Positions 9,122 through 17,891 of a DNA stretch of 64,000 nucleotides are shown here, one piece after another. How positions within the stretch are numbered: position 1 is the stretch's first letter; the number at the start of each line of letters is the position of its first letter. Below the pieces are notes generated by a model. That model saw only the letters and a program-made list of their open reading frames with translations, made no database searches and was not told the origin of the DNA. This DNA comes from Candidatus Bathyarchaeia archaeon (GTDB lineage: Archaea; Thermoproteota; Bathyarchaeia; Bathyarchaeales; Bathycorpusculaceae), in assembly GCA_041447175.1 (NCBI GenBank), contig CP166960.1:1077507-1141506 (forward strand). The letters are read 5' to 3'. Made by a program: the position numbers and the translations under genes.

Positions 9122-10177
9122 CTAACCGTAGATTAAGCTGGACAGTTTCTGATTCTTGAGATACCACTCAACAGTGTTTCTCAAACCTTTTTCGAGAGAA
9201 ACTTTGGGGTGCCAGTCTAAAAGATTCATAGCCTTGGACATATCCGATTTTCTTGAACGCACCCCACTAAGCTTAGATACATCATGCACTATCGGCGTGT
9301 CAAAACCAGTAAGCTTCAAAATCAATTCAGCTAAATCATTAATGCTTATGTCCGTAGACTCTCCCAGATTCACGGGTTCCGCATTTGGCAGCTTTTGACA
9401 TGCTAAAATCATGCCCTCTACAAGGTCAGTCACATACGTAAAAGCCCGCCTTTGCCTGCCGTCACCCCACACTACGAAAGGCTTCTCTCGATTCAAAGCC
9501 CGCCTAATTAAAGCAGGAATTACATGACTATCCTCAGGACAAAAAGACTCCCTTGGTCCATAGGGGTTAAACGGCCTAACCACAACCACTGAAGTCCCAT
9601 AGGTTTTGTTGTATGCTTTACATTGAATTTCGCCCAGAAGCTTAGTCCAGCCGTAGTCACCGTCAGGCATAGCACCAAATGTTAGCATGTCTTCTTCGCG
9701 TAAGGGAGGCAACTCTGGATTAGATTGAAGCCCAACCGGGTAAGTACAGGCAGAGGAGACAAAAAGCAGTTTAGCGGTGTCCAATTTTCGGCAGGCATCA
9801 ATCACATGATAATTTATTAGCAGAGACCTAAAGATTTCTGACGGGTGAGTATTCATCCATTGCACATCACCTACTACAGCTGCTAAATGGTAACAGACAT
9901 CGCAATCTTTCAAAACATGCGGGGCGCTTTCTGGACAGGCTAAGTCACAGTTAACAAACTCGATTTCGTCAAGGCAGTGCATGAGGTTTCGGATGGAGCC
10001 TCGGCTTAAGTCATCAGCTACCTTCACATGTGCCCCTTGGCAAAGCAAAACATCAACTAAATGACTGCCAATAAAGCCAGCCCCGCCAGTAACTAGAACG
10101 TTAGTTCCTTGTAACGAAGAGAAAGCTAAGCCTCCAATGCGGGCATAATTTTCTGATGCAACTGCATCGCAATCCAC
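9122..10177 (-). CDS. NAD-dependent nucleotide-sugar epimerase/dehydratase
   Basis: A 351-residue extended short-chain dehydrogenase. Near residue 30 it has VTGGAGFIGSHL (NAD binding); SSACTYP and YGWTKLLGE provide the catalytic Ser/Thr and the Tyr-x3-Lys pair, followed by VRPFNPYGPRE and GDGRQRRAFTYVTDLV. The family interconverts sugars of nucleotide-diphosphate donors, such as UDP-glucose or GDP-mannose derivatives. Its first 52 bases overlap the end of the upstream epimerase gene in another frame. No good start lies nearer the Rossmann motif, so the overlap is probably real or the start is slightly further in. Confidence 0.85.
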   Translation of the reverse strand: MDCDAVASENYARIGGLAFSSLQGTNVLVTGGAGFIGSHLVDVLLCQGAHVKVADDLSRGSIRNLMHCLDEIEFVNCDLACPESAPHVLKDCDVCYHLAAVVGDVQWMNTHPSEIFRSLLINYHVIDACRKLDTAKLLFVSSACTYPVGLQSNPELPPLREEDMLTFGAMPDGDYGWTKLLGEIQCKAYNKTYGTSVVVVRPFNPYGPRESFCPEDSHVIPALIRRALNREKPFVVWGDGRQRRAFTYVTDLVEGMILACQKLPNAEPVNLGESTDISINDLAELILKLTGFDTPIVHDVSKLSGVRSRKSDMSKAMNLLDWHPKVSLEKGLRNTVEWYLKNQKLSSLIYG

Positions 10178-11100
10178 GTGTAAGTTTTAGCAAGCCCCTC
10201 CTCTAAGCTAACTTTTGGGGCCCACCCGAGAACTTCGCGTGTTAATGTCAAGTCAGCATTTCTTCCGCGGACTCCCTGTGGAGCAGTAAGGTCATACCGT
10301 TTTTTGAGGTGTTTACCGGCAATGTTCATTATTATGTCAGCCAATTCGTTTATGGAAACCCGCCTTTCCGAACCGATGTTGAGGGGTTTGTTGTAGGTGG
10401 AGTCCATAAGCAGAATAGTGCCTTCAACGCAGTCGTCAATGTAGCAGTAGGACCTTGTTTGGTTTCCATCACCCCAAATGGTCAACTCATCAGAATAATC
10501 CGTGGCTTGTGCTACTTTGCGGCATAACGCAGCAGGCGATTTTTCCCTGCCACCTGCATAGGTTCCTTCGGGTCCGTAAATGTTGTGATAACGCAGAATA
10601 CGGATATCCATGCCGTAATCACGTTGGTATGCTTCGCACATTTTTTCAGTGTAAAGTTTTTCCCAACCATAAAAATTGTCAGGGTCAGCGGGATAAGCAT
10701 CTTGCTCTTTTAACCCCTTCAGGTTTGGACGGGTTTGCCTGTAGGTTGGATATACGCAGGCTGATGAAGAGAACAAGTACCGTTTGACCACGTTGAATCT
10801 TGAGGCTTCAATCATGTTTGCATTGATTAAAGTGTTGTCGTGCATAACTTCAGCGCCAACATCAGTTATGAACCCTATACCGCCCATGTTCGCAGCAAGA
10901 TTATAGACGCAGTCGATGCCTGCGGTTACCTTAAGACAGTTTTTCCAGCGCCTCAAATCCAATCTCAGTTTTTCATCCCAGTATTTTTCTTTGATATAAT
11001 TGTTAAATTTTACATCTGCAACGCGCACAAAGTTACCTTGCTGTTTTAAGGCTCTAGCCAGATGGCTACCAATAAAACCGCCACCCCCAGCCACTAACAC
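10126..11100 (-). CDS. GDP-mannose 3,5-epimerase-like sugar epimerase
   Basis: A 324-residue extended short-chain dehydrogenase. The N-terminal GGGGFIGSHLARAL binds NAD. LAANMGGIGFI, SSSACVYP, NFYGWEKLYTE and RYHNIYGPEGTYAGGREKSP match landmark segments I recall from plant GDP-mannose 3,5-epimerase, including the cysteine next to the serine motif and the GGREK acceptor loop. It is therefore likely to make an epimerised GDP-hexose for the surface glycan. Related archaeal epimerases with other substrates cannot be excluded by eye. It follows the DPM-like transferase gene after about 200 bases. Confidence 0.82.
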   Translation of the reverse strand: MLVAGGGGFIGSHLARALKQQGNFVRVADVKFNNYIKEKYWDEKLRLDLRRWKNCLKVTAGIDCVYNLAANMGGIGFITDVGAEVMHDNTLINANMIEASRFNVVKRYLFSSSACVYPTYRQTRPNLKGLKEQDAYPADPDNFYGWEKLYTEKMCEAYQRDYGMDIRILRYHNIYGPEGTYAGGREKSPAALCRKVAQATDYSDELTIWGDGNQTRSYCYIDDCVEGTILLMDSTYNKPLNIGSERRVSINELADIIMNIAGKHLKKRYDLTAPQGVRGRNADLTLTREVLGWAPKVSLEEGLAKTYTWIAMQLHQKIMPALEA

Positions 11101-11298
11101 CTTCGTTAAATATCACCTCTTCTTTTAACAATACTTCACTTTCGGACCACGCTTCAAAATCAAACACAAAAAATACCCAAAAGTACAACTTACGTTTCGC
11201 CGTATCCATGACACGACTGCATAACAGCAACTTCATTTATCTGCAGAGAGCCGACATTGGGGCAAAACTCTGGCTAGGCAGCATGGCGCCAAGGCAAG

Positions 11299-11997
11299 TT
11301 AGATGGATTCGGTTAGAATTCGTTTTAAAATGCTTACCCCATGCCTTAAAGCGAGTTTTTTGTTGCCTACGCGTTTTCTGTATTCGATGGGTACCTCTAC
11401 TATGTGGTAGCCGCTTCGTTTTACTTGACAGTTTAATTCAACTTCTATGTCAAAGCCTTTAGACTTAATTACCCAATCCGAAAGAATACTTGTACGCACC
11501 ACGCGCAAACCCGTCAGAGGGTCCCGTAAAGATATCCCGTTAAACGTGTTATGCACAAAAGCAAGCAGTCGATTGCCGATAAAAAACCTCGTCTGTAGAA
11601 CCTCTGAGTCAGGTCGTTTGGTTAAACGGTTGCCACACACCATACCCACCAGAGGGTTATCATCCAATATACGTACCATGTGGGGTATGTATTCTGCTGG
11701 GTATGTATAGTCTGCGTCAATTAACACAACATATTCTATGCCAAACCCAATTTGTTTAAAGCCCTGAGCTAAGGCATCGCCTTTTCCTTTTCCTTCTTGA
11801 AAAGTAACATCGGCACCAAAATCTTTTGCAGTCTCGGCGGTTCTATCAGTGCTGTTCCCGTCCACGACAAGAATATAAAATTCGTTTAGGTTTCTTTTGA
11901 GGTCCATAATCGTTTGTCTTATTCCAAGTTCCTCATTCAAAGTTGGAATAATAACGATTTTTGTAGAGGAATAACTGTTGTAGCCTGCTCGGGTCAT
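11299..11997 (-). CDS. Dolichyl-phosphate mannose synthase-like GT2
   Basis: A 232-residue soluble GT-A transferase without membrane helices. It has IVIIPTLNEELGI, ILVVDGNSTDRT and VVLIDADYTYP (the DxD metal and donor site), then DPLTGLRVV and FDIEVELNCQ, all characteristic of polyprenyl-phosphate mannosyl/glucosyl transferases. It would charge dolichyl phosphate with a hexose at the cytoplasmic membrane face and so feed the glycan operon it heads. The length matches archaeal DPM1-type enzymes. Confidence 0.87.
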   Translation of the reverse strand: MTRAGYNSYSSTKIVIIPTLNEELGIRQTIMDLKRNLNEFYILVVDGNSTDRTAETAKDFGADVTFQEGKGKGDALAQGFKQIGFGIEYVVLIDADYTYPAEYIPHMVRILDDNPLVGMVCGNRLTKRPDSEVLQTRFFIGNRLLAFVHNTFNGISLRDPLTGLRVVRTSILSDWVIKSKGFDIEVELNCQVKRSGYHIVEVPIEYRKRVGNKKLALRHGVSILKRILTESI

Positions 11998-12628
11998 GTT
12001 CGAAAAACCTCACACAGAACACGAAGTGGGGACATCAAAAGTCAAATGAATATCACTCATTGGGATCTCAAACAGGGATAAGCCCAAACACAAAATGTTA
12101 GATAATCTACGGAATCCCTCCGTGACGGAGCGGACTCGAAGCAAGCACGTAAAAAACATTTCCCGTGCTTTTATAATCAATTCTTGTTTGATTCGAATCG
12201 TTGGACGCTTTTTAATCAAAAGGGGCAGTTTCGGGAAGAAACAAAACACCAAACACTTTTGTTGAAACTTTAAAGATAATCAAAGAAAACAATTATGCCG
12301 ATGTCACGAAATGGAGTGTTTTTTGTGAGAGCCACAAACAAATACACTAAAGTCGAAGCGCATTACAGTTAGTTTAAGGCCAACAGAATGCATAGCACCA
12401 AGTACACGATTATCAAGAACAAGAATTTACGGTAAAAGTTGGCAACAAATTTTTTGGGAATCACCCCACTAAATCATTCGCAAATCAGCACTTATAAAGT
12501 TTTTTAATAACAAAAAATTCAACAAAACACGGAATGTTACATACAATAAGCCATAGTGATTTGAATGATATACAAAAGTCATCAAGAAAAATGATTGAAC
12601 GCACTCAGACAGCTCCAATTAAAAGTGG
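11998..12628. other. Long intergenic region upstream of the glycan operon
   Basis: About 630 AT-rich bases. A minus-strand frame at 12010-12252 gives a basic, low-complexity peptide with no recognisable domain and is not called. The region presumably holds the promoter of the minus-strand operon and of the tRNA-Gln neighbourhood. Nothing else was recognised. Confidence 0.4.
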
Positions 12629-12701
12629 TAGCCCGGAAGAGACTCGAACTCTTGTCAAGGGCTCCAGAGGCCCCTATGCTTGGCCACTACACCACCGGGC
12701 T
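12629..12701 (-). tRNA. tRNA-Gln (anticodon CTG)
   Basis: Folds as a full cloverleaf on the minus strand. The acceptor AGCCCGG pairs with CCGGGCT, the anticodon stem GGGGC pairs with GCCCT (one G-U pair) around the loop CTCTGGA, and the T arm has TTCGAGT. The anticodon CTG reads CAG. The first base A and the discriminator A match archaeal tRNA-Gln. A CCA follows directly at 12626-12628, so the 3' end appears to be encoded. No intron is seen. Confidence 0.93.
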
Positions 12702-12735
12702 CCAAAAACCGATGCGCCACCTAAAAAGGAAGGTT

Positions 12736-12975
12736 CTAAGTAATAACTTTAACGTTGCCATTAGCTGCTTCTTGAGCTTTTATGGCTTCCCGCACACAGT
12801 AGCATTCTTGACTTACAGGGCTCCAGTCACTGCAGCAACCTAACGTGTCCACGATGGGATCCTTATTTTGAGTATAACGGGTGCTACAAAACACCTTACT
12901 TGGGTACTCATAGCAATTATGCCCATCACAGTTGCCACAAAACCTACCGTTTGCTGCTTCGTCAGAAGTTTTCAT
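12736..12975 (-). CDS. 79-residue cysteine-rich protein downstream of deoxyhypusine synthase
   Basis: From the ATG at 12975 the protein has eight cysteines at residues 13, 16, 21, 30, 47, 48, 58 and 60 (FCGNCDGHNC, FCSTRY, GCCSDW, ECYC). The ATG overlaps the stop codon of the deoxyhypusine synthase gene in an ATGA, so the two are translationally coupled. The pattern suggests a metal site or iron-sulphur cluster. I do not recognise the family. A start five codons earlier is possible but would lengthen the overlap. Confidence 0.65.
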   Translation of the reverse strand: MKTSDEAANGRFCGNCDGHNCYEYPSKVFCSTRYTQNKDPIVDTLGCCSDWSPVSQECYCVREAIKAQEAANGNVKVIT

Positions 12976-13985
12976 GACTCCAACCTCCAAGGTTTGTTTG
13001 TTAACGTACGCTGAAACGTGGAGCCTAACCGTTCCAGCACAGATGCTGCCATAATGGGAAAAACCATAGTAGCTTCACCGATAACCATCACTTTGTCAGC
13101 ACCATCCTTCACTTTCCCCCAGCTAATGGTCTCCTTCAAAGTAGACCCTGACAAACCACCCGTTTCCGGTCGGTCCAAAGTTATAATCACAGCGTAGTCC
13201 ATCCCCTTTTTGGAAGCCAACACAGCAGACTGCACCGTGTTACGCGGCACCCCTCCACCAATGACCACCATGCCGTTTTTGGTTGACTGCCCGCAGATGC
13301 CACAGATTTCAGGAACTTCCTTAAAGGCGTCCACGCACAGCACGTTTTCTCGGTTTTGCTGCGAAGAATGCAACCAATGAATAAAGCCAAATTCTGAGTC
13401 CCGCAGTGCAGGCATAAAAATGGGTACATCCATCTCGTAGGCGGACCTCAGAATAGATTGTGGGTCAGAAAGGTATTTGCCCAGTTCCCTTGCGAACTCG
13501 CGGGACGAAAGGGCGTTTCCTTTTTGTTTCTGTGCAATTTTGCCGTATAATTCCGCTAGTTGATAGTCCAGTTGAAGGTAGTCTTCTTCAGTCACCAAAA
13601 TGTCGTAGATTCGGAAAAGGTGATACTTGTAAAGCTCATAGTCATCCATTATCCAACTGCTTTTGTAGTGTCGTCCACCAACTGCTTCAATAGCGTCGTG
13701 AACCATGCTGGCGCCAGTGCAAACCACCACATCAATTAGTCTTTTGCGTATTAAATCGCTGATAACAACCCGCAACCCCGCTGGAACCACCGCACCAGAA
13801 AGCGCCAAAAACACGGTGCAGTCTTGGTCGCGGAGCATCTTTTCATAAATGTCGCAAGCCGAAGCTAATCTGCCCGCTCCAAACGAGCCAGACCCGCTGA
13901 ACTGTTGCATTAGCTGATTGACGGTGAGCGGCGCCGCTATTTTCATTTGTTCAACGGGGTTTTGGAGGTAGTCCTTTCGTTGCAT
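12972..13985 (-). CDS. dys: Deoxyhypusine synthase
   Basis: A cytoplasmic enzyme of about 337 residues that uses spermidine and NAD to modify a lysine of translation factor aIF5A. Visible landmarks are the SGSGSFGAGRL region near residue 35, VVCTGASMVHD near 90, GGGVPRN near 247 and ETISWGKVK near 290. The lysine in SWGK (about residue 292) corresponds to the catalytic lysine of the family. The start is taken at the ATG at 13985 rather than the TTG one codon earlier. It is followed by a coupled cysteine-rich gene of unknown role. Confidence 0.92.
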   Translation of the reverse strand: MQRKDYLQNPVEQMKIAAPLTVNQLMQQFSGSGSFGAGRLASACDIYEKMLRDQDCTVFLALSGAVVPAGLRVVISDLIRKRLIDVVVCTGASMVHDAIEAVGGRHYKSSWIMDDYELYKYHLFRIYDILVTEEDYLQLDYQLAELYGKIAQKQKGNALSSREFARELGKYLSDPQSILRSAYEMDVPIFMPALRDSEFGFIHWLHSSQQNRENVLCVDAFKEVPEICGICGQSTKNGMVVIGGGVPRNTVQSAVLASKKGMDYAVIITLDRPETGGLSGSTLKETISWGKVKDGADKVMVIGEATMVFPIMAASVLERLGSTFQRTLTNKPWRLES

Positions 13986-14438
13986 CAAAACCCAACTCTC
14001 CGATTGTGACTTCTAAGCATAGGTCAAGAGGTAAATATGTTTCCCATCCAAACATCAACCCTTAGAAATCTGGAAGAAAAGAACCAAAAAAGACGGATAT
14101 TGCAGTACGTCATTCATTGTTTGAAGCTCAATACATGTTTCGTCCAAAAGGTCCCTGCCAGCCGCCGTAAATGTTAGTGTTCTTCTTGAAAGAGAAAAAA
14201 GACAGCATATAACAAGTAGCAATACACAAACTTATATCGGTTTTTCCGACCCATACTTCACCAGAATATTGAATGGGGTTTAGGTGTGGTTTATGGGCAT
14301 CAAGGTTAAAAGAAAAGGCAGATGCCAGCCGAATTCAGGAAATAATCAGTCTTCGCAGCGACAAATACAAGGTGACGGCTTCTTTAGATAAAGAACGCCC
14401 CAGGTCCACTTCGAAACATAAAACTCTTCCAGTTGCTT
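13986..14438. other. Intergenic region with a possible TATA element
   Basis: About 450 bases between the start of the dys gene and the end of the CLC gene. A CTTATATC element near 14231 precedes a plus-strand frame (14273-14512, 79 residues, no recognisable domain) that runs into the end of the CLC gene on the other strand. That frame is not called as a gene. Nothing else was recognised. Confidence 0.35.
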
Positions 14439-16130
14439 CTATGTGGCTAAGAGTTCCAGTATCTTTTTCACAACGTCAATTCCTGAAACTACACCTGTCA
14501 ACCGTTCAGTAGCATCGACAACAAAAACGTGGTCTTGCTGTGTATCCATCATAAGCTGAGCGATTTCCTCCAAACTGGTTTCCTCGCAGATCAGCACAGG
14601 TTTATGCGTGACGGCTTCAGAGAGAGTCATGCTTTGACGACGCATATCCGCAAATCCTAAGTCCTCCAAGTTAACAACCCCAATAACACAGCCGTCATCG
14701 TCGATTACGGGTAGAACACGCAGTTTTGTTCCTTCAAAAGTCTCCAAAGCGCTTTTCACTGTTGTACCATGATGCAAGGTTACCGGTTTGGTGGTCATTA
14801 CTTCCTTGGCTTTAGTCTGGCAAAGTTTTTCAGGAATTAACCGCTGCCCCTTGGCAAAGAACCGCTCAACAGCAAGTTCCTCTGTCTTTAGCCGCGCATG
14901 AGGTTGAACAGAATAAAAGGAATGCTTACCCGAAAGAGCATAACTTACCACACTCGCCAAAAGCGCAGGTATTGCAAACACGCCGCCCAAAGTTTCAACA
15001 ACGAAGGCTACGGGAGTTAAAAGGACTTTATGAGTTCCCGCCAGAAGAGAAGCCATACCTACAGCCATAAACATCACGCCTGTAACTTGAACGTCAAAAA
15101 ATGTGGCGAAAATGTAGCCAATCCCAGCGCCGATTACAATTGTAGGGAAAAAGAGTCCGCCGCTTCCCCCAAAACTAAGGGTTGTAGCTGTTGCGAAGGT
15201 TTTCAGAAGAACAATCAATATTAGTACAGCTAAACTGAAGCTTGTTCCTTGAATAAGAGCGCTAACGAAATGAAAACCGATACCTATGGAGTAAACAGAT
15301 AAAACGCCTGACACACTCAGAATGGTTCCGCCGATTAGGACCAGACCTAGATTGCCAAGTCTTCTGCGGACCTTGTAGCTTAAGTGATGTACCCAAGAAA
15401 ATGACTTTATGAAAAACAAGGTGTATAATCCGCAGATTAATCCAAGCAACATTGAAAGCCCGATTTCATAAAGCGTGATGGGCATACTTGGAATTGGACC
15501 AAAAAACGGTTCACTGCCAAGAATAGTGACAGAAAGCAAATACGCAGGAACAGAAGCAACTACTGCCTCCATGAAAGTTTCCCGGTCTAAGTCATTTTTG
15601 TAGGGAATTTCAAGCGCGAAAAGAATGGCGGTCAAGGGCGTATGAAAAGTCGCTGCCAAGCCAGCTGCGGCACCAGCAATGAAAACTCTACGCCGCACAT
15701 CCGCTTTTATCTTAAAATGCCTTGACAGGGCAGCAGCGATTCCCCCTCCGGCAAGCAAACTTGGGCCTTCAGGTCCTGCGCTGCCCCCAAGCCCGATTGT
15801 TAGCATAGCGGCAGCGGGTTTCACAGCTGTGTCTCTTAACTCGATGTTTCCATTTGTTAGGTGGTATGCTTCGAGGACGGCGTGGGTTCCAGATTCAGTA
15901 GTTTTGGTTTGGGCAAAAAGTTTCACTAATGCGTAGGGTACGCCTATCGACAAGAAGGCTAGGGGAATGAAAAGGAGAATGGAGTAATTGATGACGGATT
16001 CGGTGAAGCCCCAAAAGGTCATGTAGAGTAAATAAAACGCGACGGTGATGGAGGATACTAACAAGCCAAGCCCTGCAACCAACAAGTAGTATCGTAAGCC
16101 GTCTTGAAATTTACTCATTACGGCGTTCAA
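14439..16130 (-). CDS. CLC-family chloride channel/antiporter with CBS pair
   Basis: A 563-residue membrane protein with about ten hydrophobic helices and two C-terminal CBS domains (from about residue 430). The selectivity segments are TESGTHAV (in place of GSGIP), GSAGPEGPS with the gating glutamate at about residue 121, and GGSGGLFFP (GxFxP). The glutamate suggests an H+/Cl- exchanger or a gated channel. The CBS pair would sense adenine nucleotides or ionic state. An internal ATG four codons in is an alternative start. Confidence 0.9.
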   Translation of the reverse strand: MNAVMSKFQDGLRYYLLVAGLGLLVSSITVAFYLLYMTFWGFTESVINYSILLFIPLAFLSIGVPYALVKLFAQTKTTESGTHAVLEAYHLTNGNIELRDTAVKPAAAMLTIGLGGSAGPEGPSLLAGGGIAAALSRHFKIKADVRRRVFIAGAAAGLAATFHTPLTAILFALEIPYKNDLDRETFMEAVVASVPAYLLSVTILGSEPFFGPIPSMPITLYEIGLSMLLGLICGLYTLFFIKSFSWVHHLSYKVRRRLGNLGLVLIGGTILSVSGVLSVYSIGIGFHFVSALIQGTSFSLAVLILIVLLKTFATATTLSFGGSGGLFFPTIVIGAGIGYIFATFFDVQVTGVMFMAVGMASLLAGTHKVLLTPVAFVVETLGGVFAIPALLASVVSYALSGKHSFYSVQPHARLKTEELAVERFFAKGQRLIPEKLCQTKAKEVMTTKPVTLHHGTTVKSALETFEGTKLRVLPVIDDDGCVIGVVNLEDLGFADMRRQSMTLSEAVTHKPVLICEETSLEEIAQLMMDTQQDHVFVVDATERLTGVVSGIDVVKKILELLAT

Positions 16131-16247
16131 ACATGCTTAGATTACATATAAATCCTCTGTTCCGACTCTATTTGTCCAATTGGCATAAAGGGAGCGTTGA
16201 ACAATGATTCTCAAAACTCGAGTTTTTGAAGAGTCCTGCGAGAAAAG

Positions 16248-16685
16248 TTATAGCTTGCTGGTCTTTTCGAAGGTTTCCTTCTGTTTGAGCCATTCTTCGT
16301 ACTTTTCTATAAGCCCCTCAACTTGCTGGTTGATAAAATCTTCTACACAGTGAAAAGGCGTGTCCATTTGGTCAATAGCTTGGGCTAGTTTTTCATATTC
16401 TTCTTTTGGGACTTCCAGATACTCGGTTTCATTTTTAAGGAAGCGTAATCTGTAGCGGATTGCATCGCGGATGAATTCTTCTCTTGTGGTGTAGCCGAGT
16501 TTTCGATTTGTTTCGATGAAGTTTTGGGTTTCGTTGAGTAGTTCGGGTGGGAGGATTACGCTTTGGCTGAGCAGGTTTTCGATGGCGTCGGTGTAGGTTT
16601 GCATTTTCATGGTTTGGGCAGTGATTTCGCCTAGCATTCCGGTTAGTTTTTGGTGGGCATCGTCGCTTATTCTTAGGGTTTTCAT
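16248..16685 (-). CDS. Ribbon-helix-helix-like regulator, two domains
   Basis: A 145-residue protein. The first 40 residues (MKTLRISDDAHQKL) look like a ribbon-helix-helix start. A second such segment begins near residue 48 (LNETQNFIETNRKLGYTTRE, then EFIRDAIRYRLRFL). The C-terminal 60 residues are charged and helical. CopG-type proteins of this sort bind operator DNA as dimers and often control small operons or toxin pairs. No toxin partner is adjacent. A divergent smaller gene of the same type starts 84 bases away. Confidence 0.7.
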   Translation of the reverse strand: MKTLRISDDAHQKLTGMLGEITAQTMKMQTYTDAIENLLSQSVILPPELLNETQNFIETNRKLGYTTREEFIRDAIRYRLRFLKNETEYLEVPKEEYEKLAQAIDQMDTPFHCVEDFINQQVEGLIEKYEEWLKQKETFEKTSKL

Positions 16686-16768
16686 GTTTGACCCTTGCTC
16701 ATTTTATAGGGCAAAGCTAATAAAGCTTTTCAGTATACCAAATATACCAAATACACGGGGCATAAGGG

Positions 16769-16975
16769 ATGAAGCACAACATAAGCATTACATTAGAACA
16801 AAAAATCTTCCGAGAAATAGAAAACACCCGTGGAAGAGAAAAACGCAGCACCTTCATCGAACACCTAATCATTCAAGGACTAAAAAACTACAATAACAAC
16901 CCCAAACGCCCAAACACACCCACCTTAATGACCATCACCACTGCATCATACATTGAAAAAAGAAAAGGGGAATAA
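16769..16975 (+). CDS. Small CopG/ribbon-helix-helix protein
   Basis: A 68-residue basic protein starting MKHNISITLEQKIFREIE, then RSTFIEHLIIQGLKNY: a beta strand followed by two helices, the ribbon-helix-helix pattern. It is divergent from the larger regulator at 16248-16685, and the two likely share the intervening promoter region. Function beyond DNA binding is unknown. The start has no strong ribosome site. Confidence 0.6.
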   Translation: MKHNISITLEQKIFREIENTRGREKRSTFIEHLIIQGLKNYNNNPKRPNTPTLMTITTASYIEKRKGE

Positions 16976-16983
16976 AGAGCGCC

Positions 16984-17358
16984 TTACTCCATGCCCCAAC
17001 GCTTTGCAACTTTTACCGCCAAAAAGACGATGAAGGCAACAATTATGAAAGTTATCAACGCAACTAAAAAGTCACCAATTGCAAAGGGTCCAACAGTGTA
17101 AGTTGACAAATCTGTCATTCCTGGAATCGCTAAGCCTATCGCGGGCAAAAGCAAGTCTTTGACTAGTGCCTGAACTAAGGTTCCCAGATACAAGCCGATA
17201 ATGAAGGCGACAGCAAGCCCAAACACCTTATACTTGGACAGAAACTCTTTGAATTCGTCCCATAGCCCCTTAGGAGGGGGTGGGGGTGGCGCAGGCGGTT
17301 TCTCTAGCAATACGCGAATTTTTTTGAGTTCGTCTAAAATCTCTTCGTCACTAACCAA
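16984..17358 (-). CDS. mscL: Large-conductance mechanosensitive channel MscL
   Basis: A 124-residue protein. Residues 45-124 carry the MscL core: FLSKYKVFGLAVAFIIGLYL (first helix), VKDLLLPAIG, and a second helix FLVALITFIIVAFIVFLAVK ending KRWGME. The channel opens under membrane tension and releases solutes on hypo-osmotic shock. Unusually, about 40 N-terminal residues precede the core, with a charged helix and a proline run (PPAPPPPPPKG), instead of the usual short N-terminal helix. The start codon is a TTG. Confidence 0.87.
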   Translation of the reverse strand: MVSDEEILDELKKIRVLLEKPPAPPPPPPKGLWDEFKEFLSKYKVFGLAVAFIIGLYLGTLVQALVKDLLLPAIGLAIPGMTDLSTYTVGPFAIGDFLVALITFIIVAFIVFLAVKVAKRWGME

Positions 17359-17412
17359 GTAAAACTCTCCAGAATAGTTTTTGCAACTGTGGATTTATAA
17401 GATTTGTCATGG

Positions 17413-17487
17413 TGGGCCGAGCCGGATTTGAACCGGCGACCTTTCGATTATCAGTCGAACGCTCCAGCCGTGCTGAGCTACCGGCCC
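17413..17487 (-). tRNA. tRNA-Ile (anticodon GAT)
   Basis: Cloverleaf on the minus strand. The acceptor GGGCCGG pairs with TCGGCCC (one G-U pair), the D stem GCTC pairs with GAGC, the anticodon stem TTCGA/TCGAA encloses CTGATAA, and the T stem GCCGG/CCGGC encloses TTCAAAT. The anticodon is GAT. The discriminator A is followed by an encoded CCA at 17410-17412. No intron is seen. Confidence 0.93.
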
Positions 17488-17666
17488 ACATTTAGTGGTG
17501 ACACCAACTTAATGATATGTTGGTTTAAAAGCGTAACGGTACAGTTTAAGCGTAAAACCCCCCACACCCACCAATCAACCCAAAACAGGGGAAGGACCCC
17601 CGAAAAAAGAACAGATAAACAAACAGGGATCAACAAAATAAAATGGGAAAACGACCAACAGATAAA

Positions 17667-17891
17667 TTACTGTGCCCGTTGAAGCGCAAAGAGTTCTCTG
17701 ATGGTTTTTAGGAGTTTTAAGTGATGTTTTTCGTCGCCGATTATGCTAACAAAAATACTCTTGACGTGATTTAAATTCAGGTTGTAGGAGTGCTCAAACT
17801 CTTTGACAACAAACTCTAACGTCTTCATCTGAACAAAAATGTTGTACTCTTCACCCAAGATCGTTTCAAAGACATCCAGCTTATCCATCAC
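17667..17891 (-). CDS. C-terminal half of a split ferritin-like protein
   Basis: 74 residues containing LGEEYNIFVQMKTLEFVVKE and FVSIIGDEKHHLKLLKTIRE, the E...ExxH-like helices of a ferritin-like iron-binding bundle. It overlaps the upstream gene by four bases in another frame. Adding one C to the CCCC run at the junction would join both into one protein reading EEELPPVMDKLDVFETILGE, which looks like the continuous form I recall from related archaea. This may be a genuine split, a frameshift mutation or a sequencing error. Confidence 0.6.
   Translation of the reverse strand: MMDKLDVFETILGEEYNIFVQMKTLEFVVKEFEHSYNLNLNHVKSIFVSIIGDEKHHLKLLKTIRELFALQRAQ

Noticed and set aside
12010-12252. 80-residue minus-strand frame
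   Set aside because: Basic, biased composition, no recognisable domain and no clear ribosome site; it lies in the promoter region of the glycan operon.
14273-14512. 79-residue plus-strand frame after a TATA-like element
   Set aside because: It overlaps the end of the CLC gene on the other strand and shows no domain; support is limited to a weak promoter-like element.
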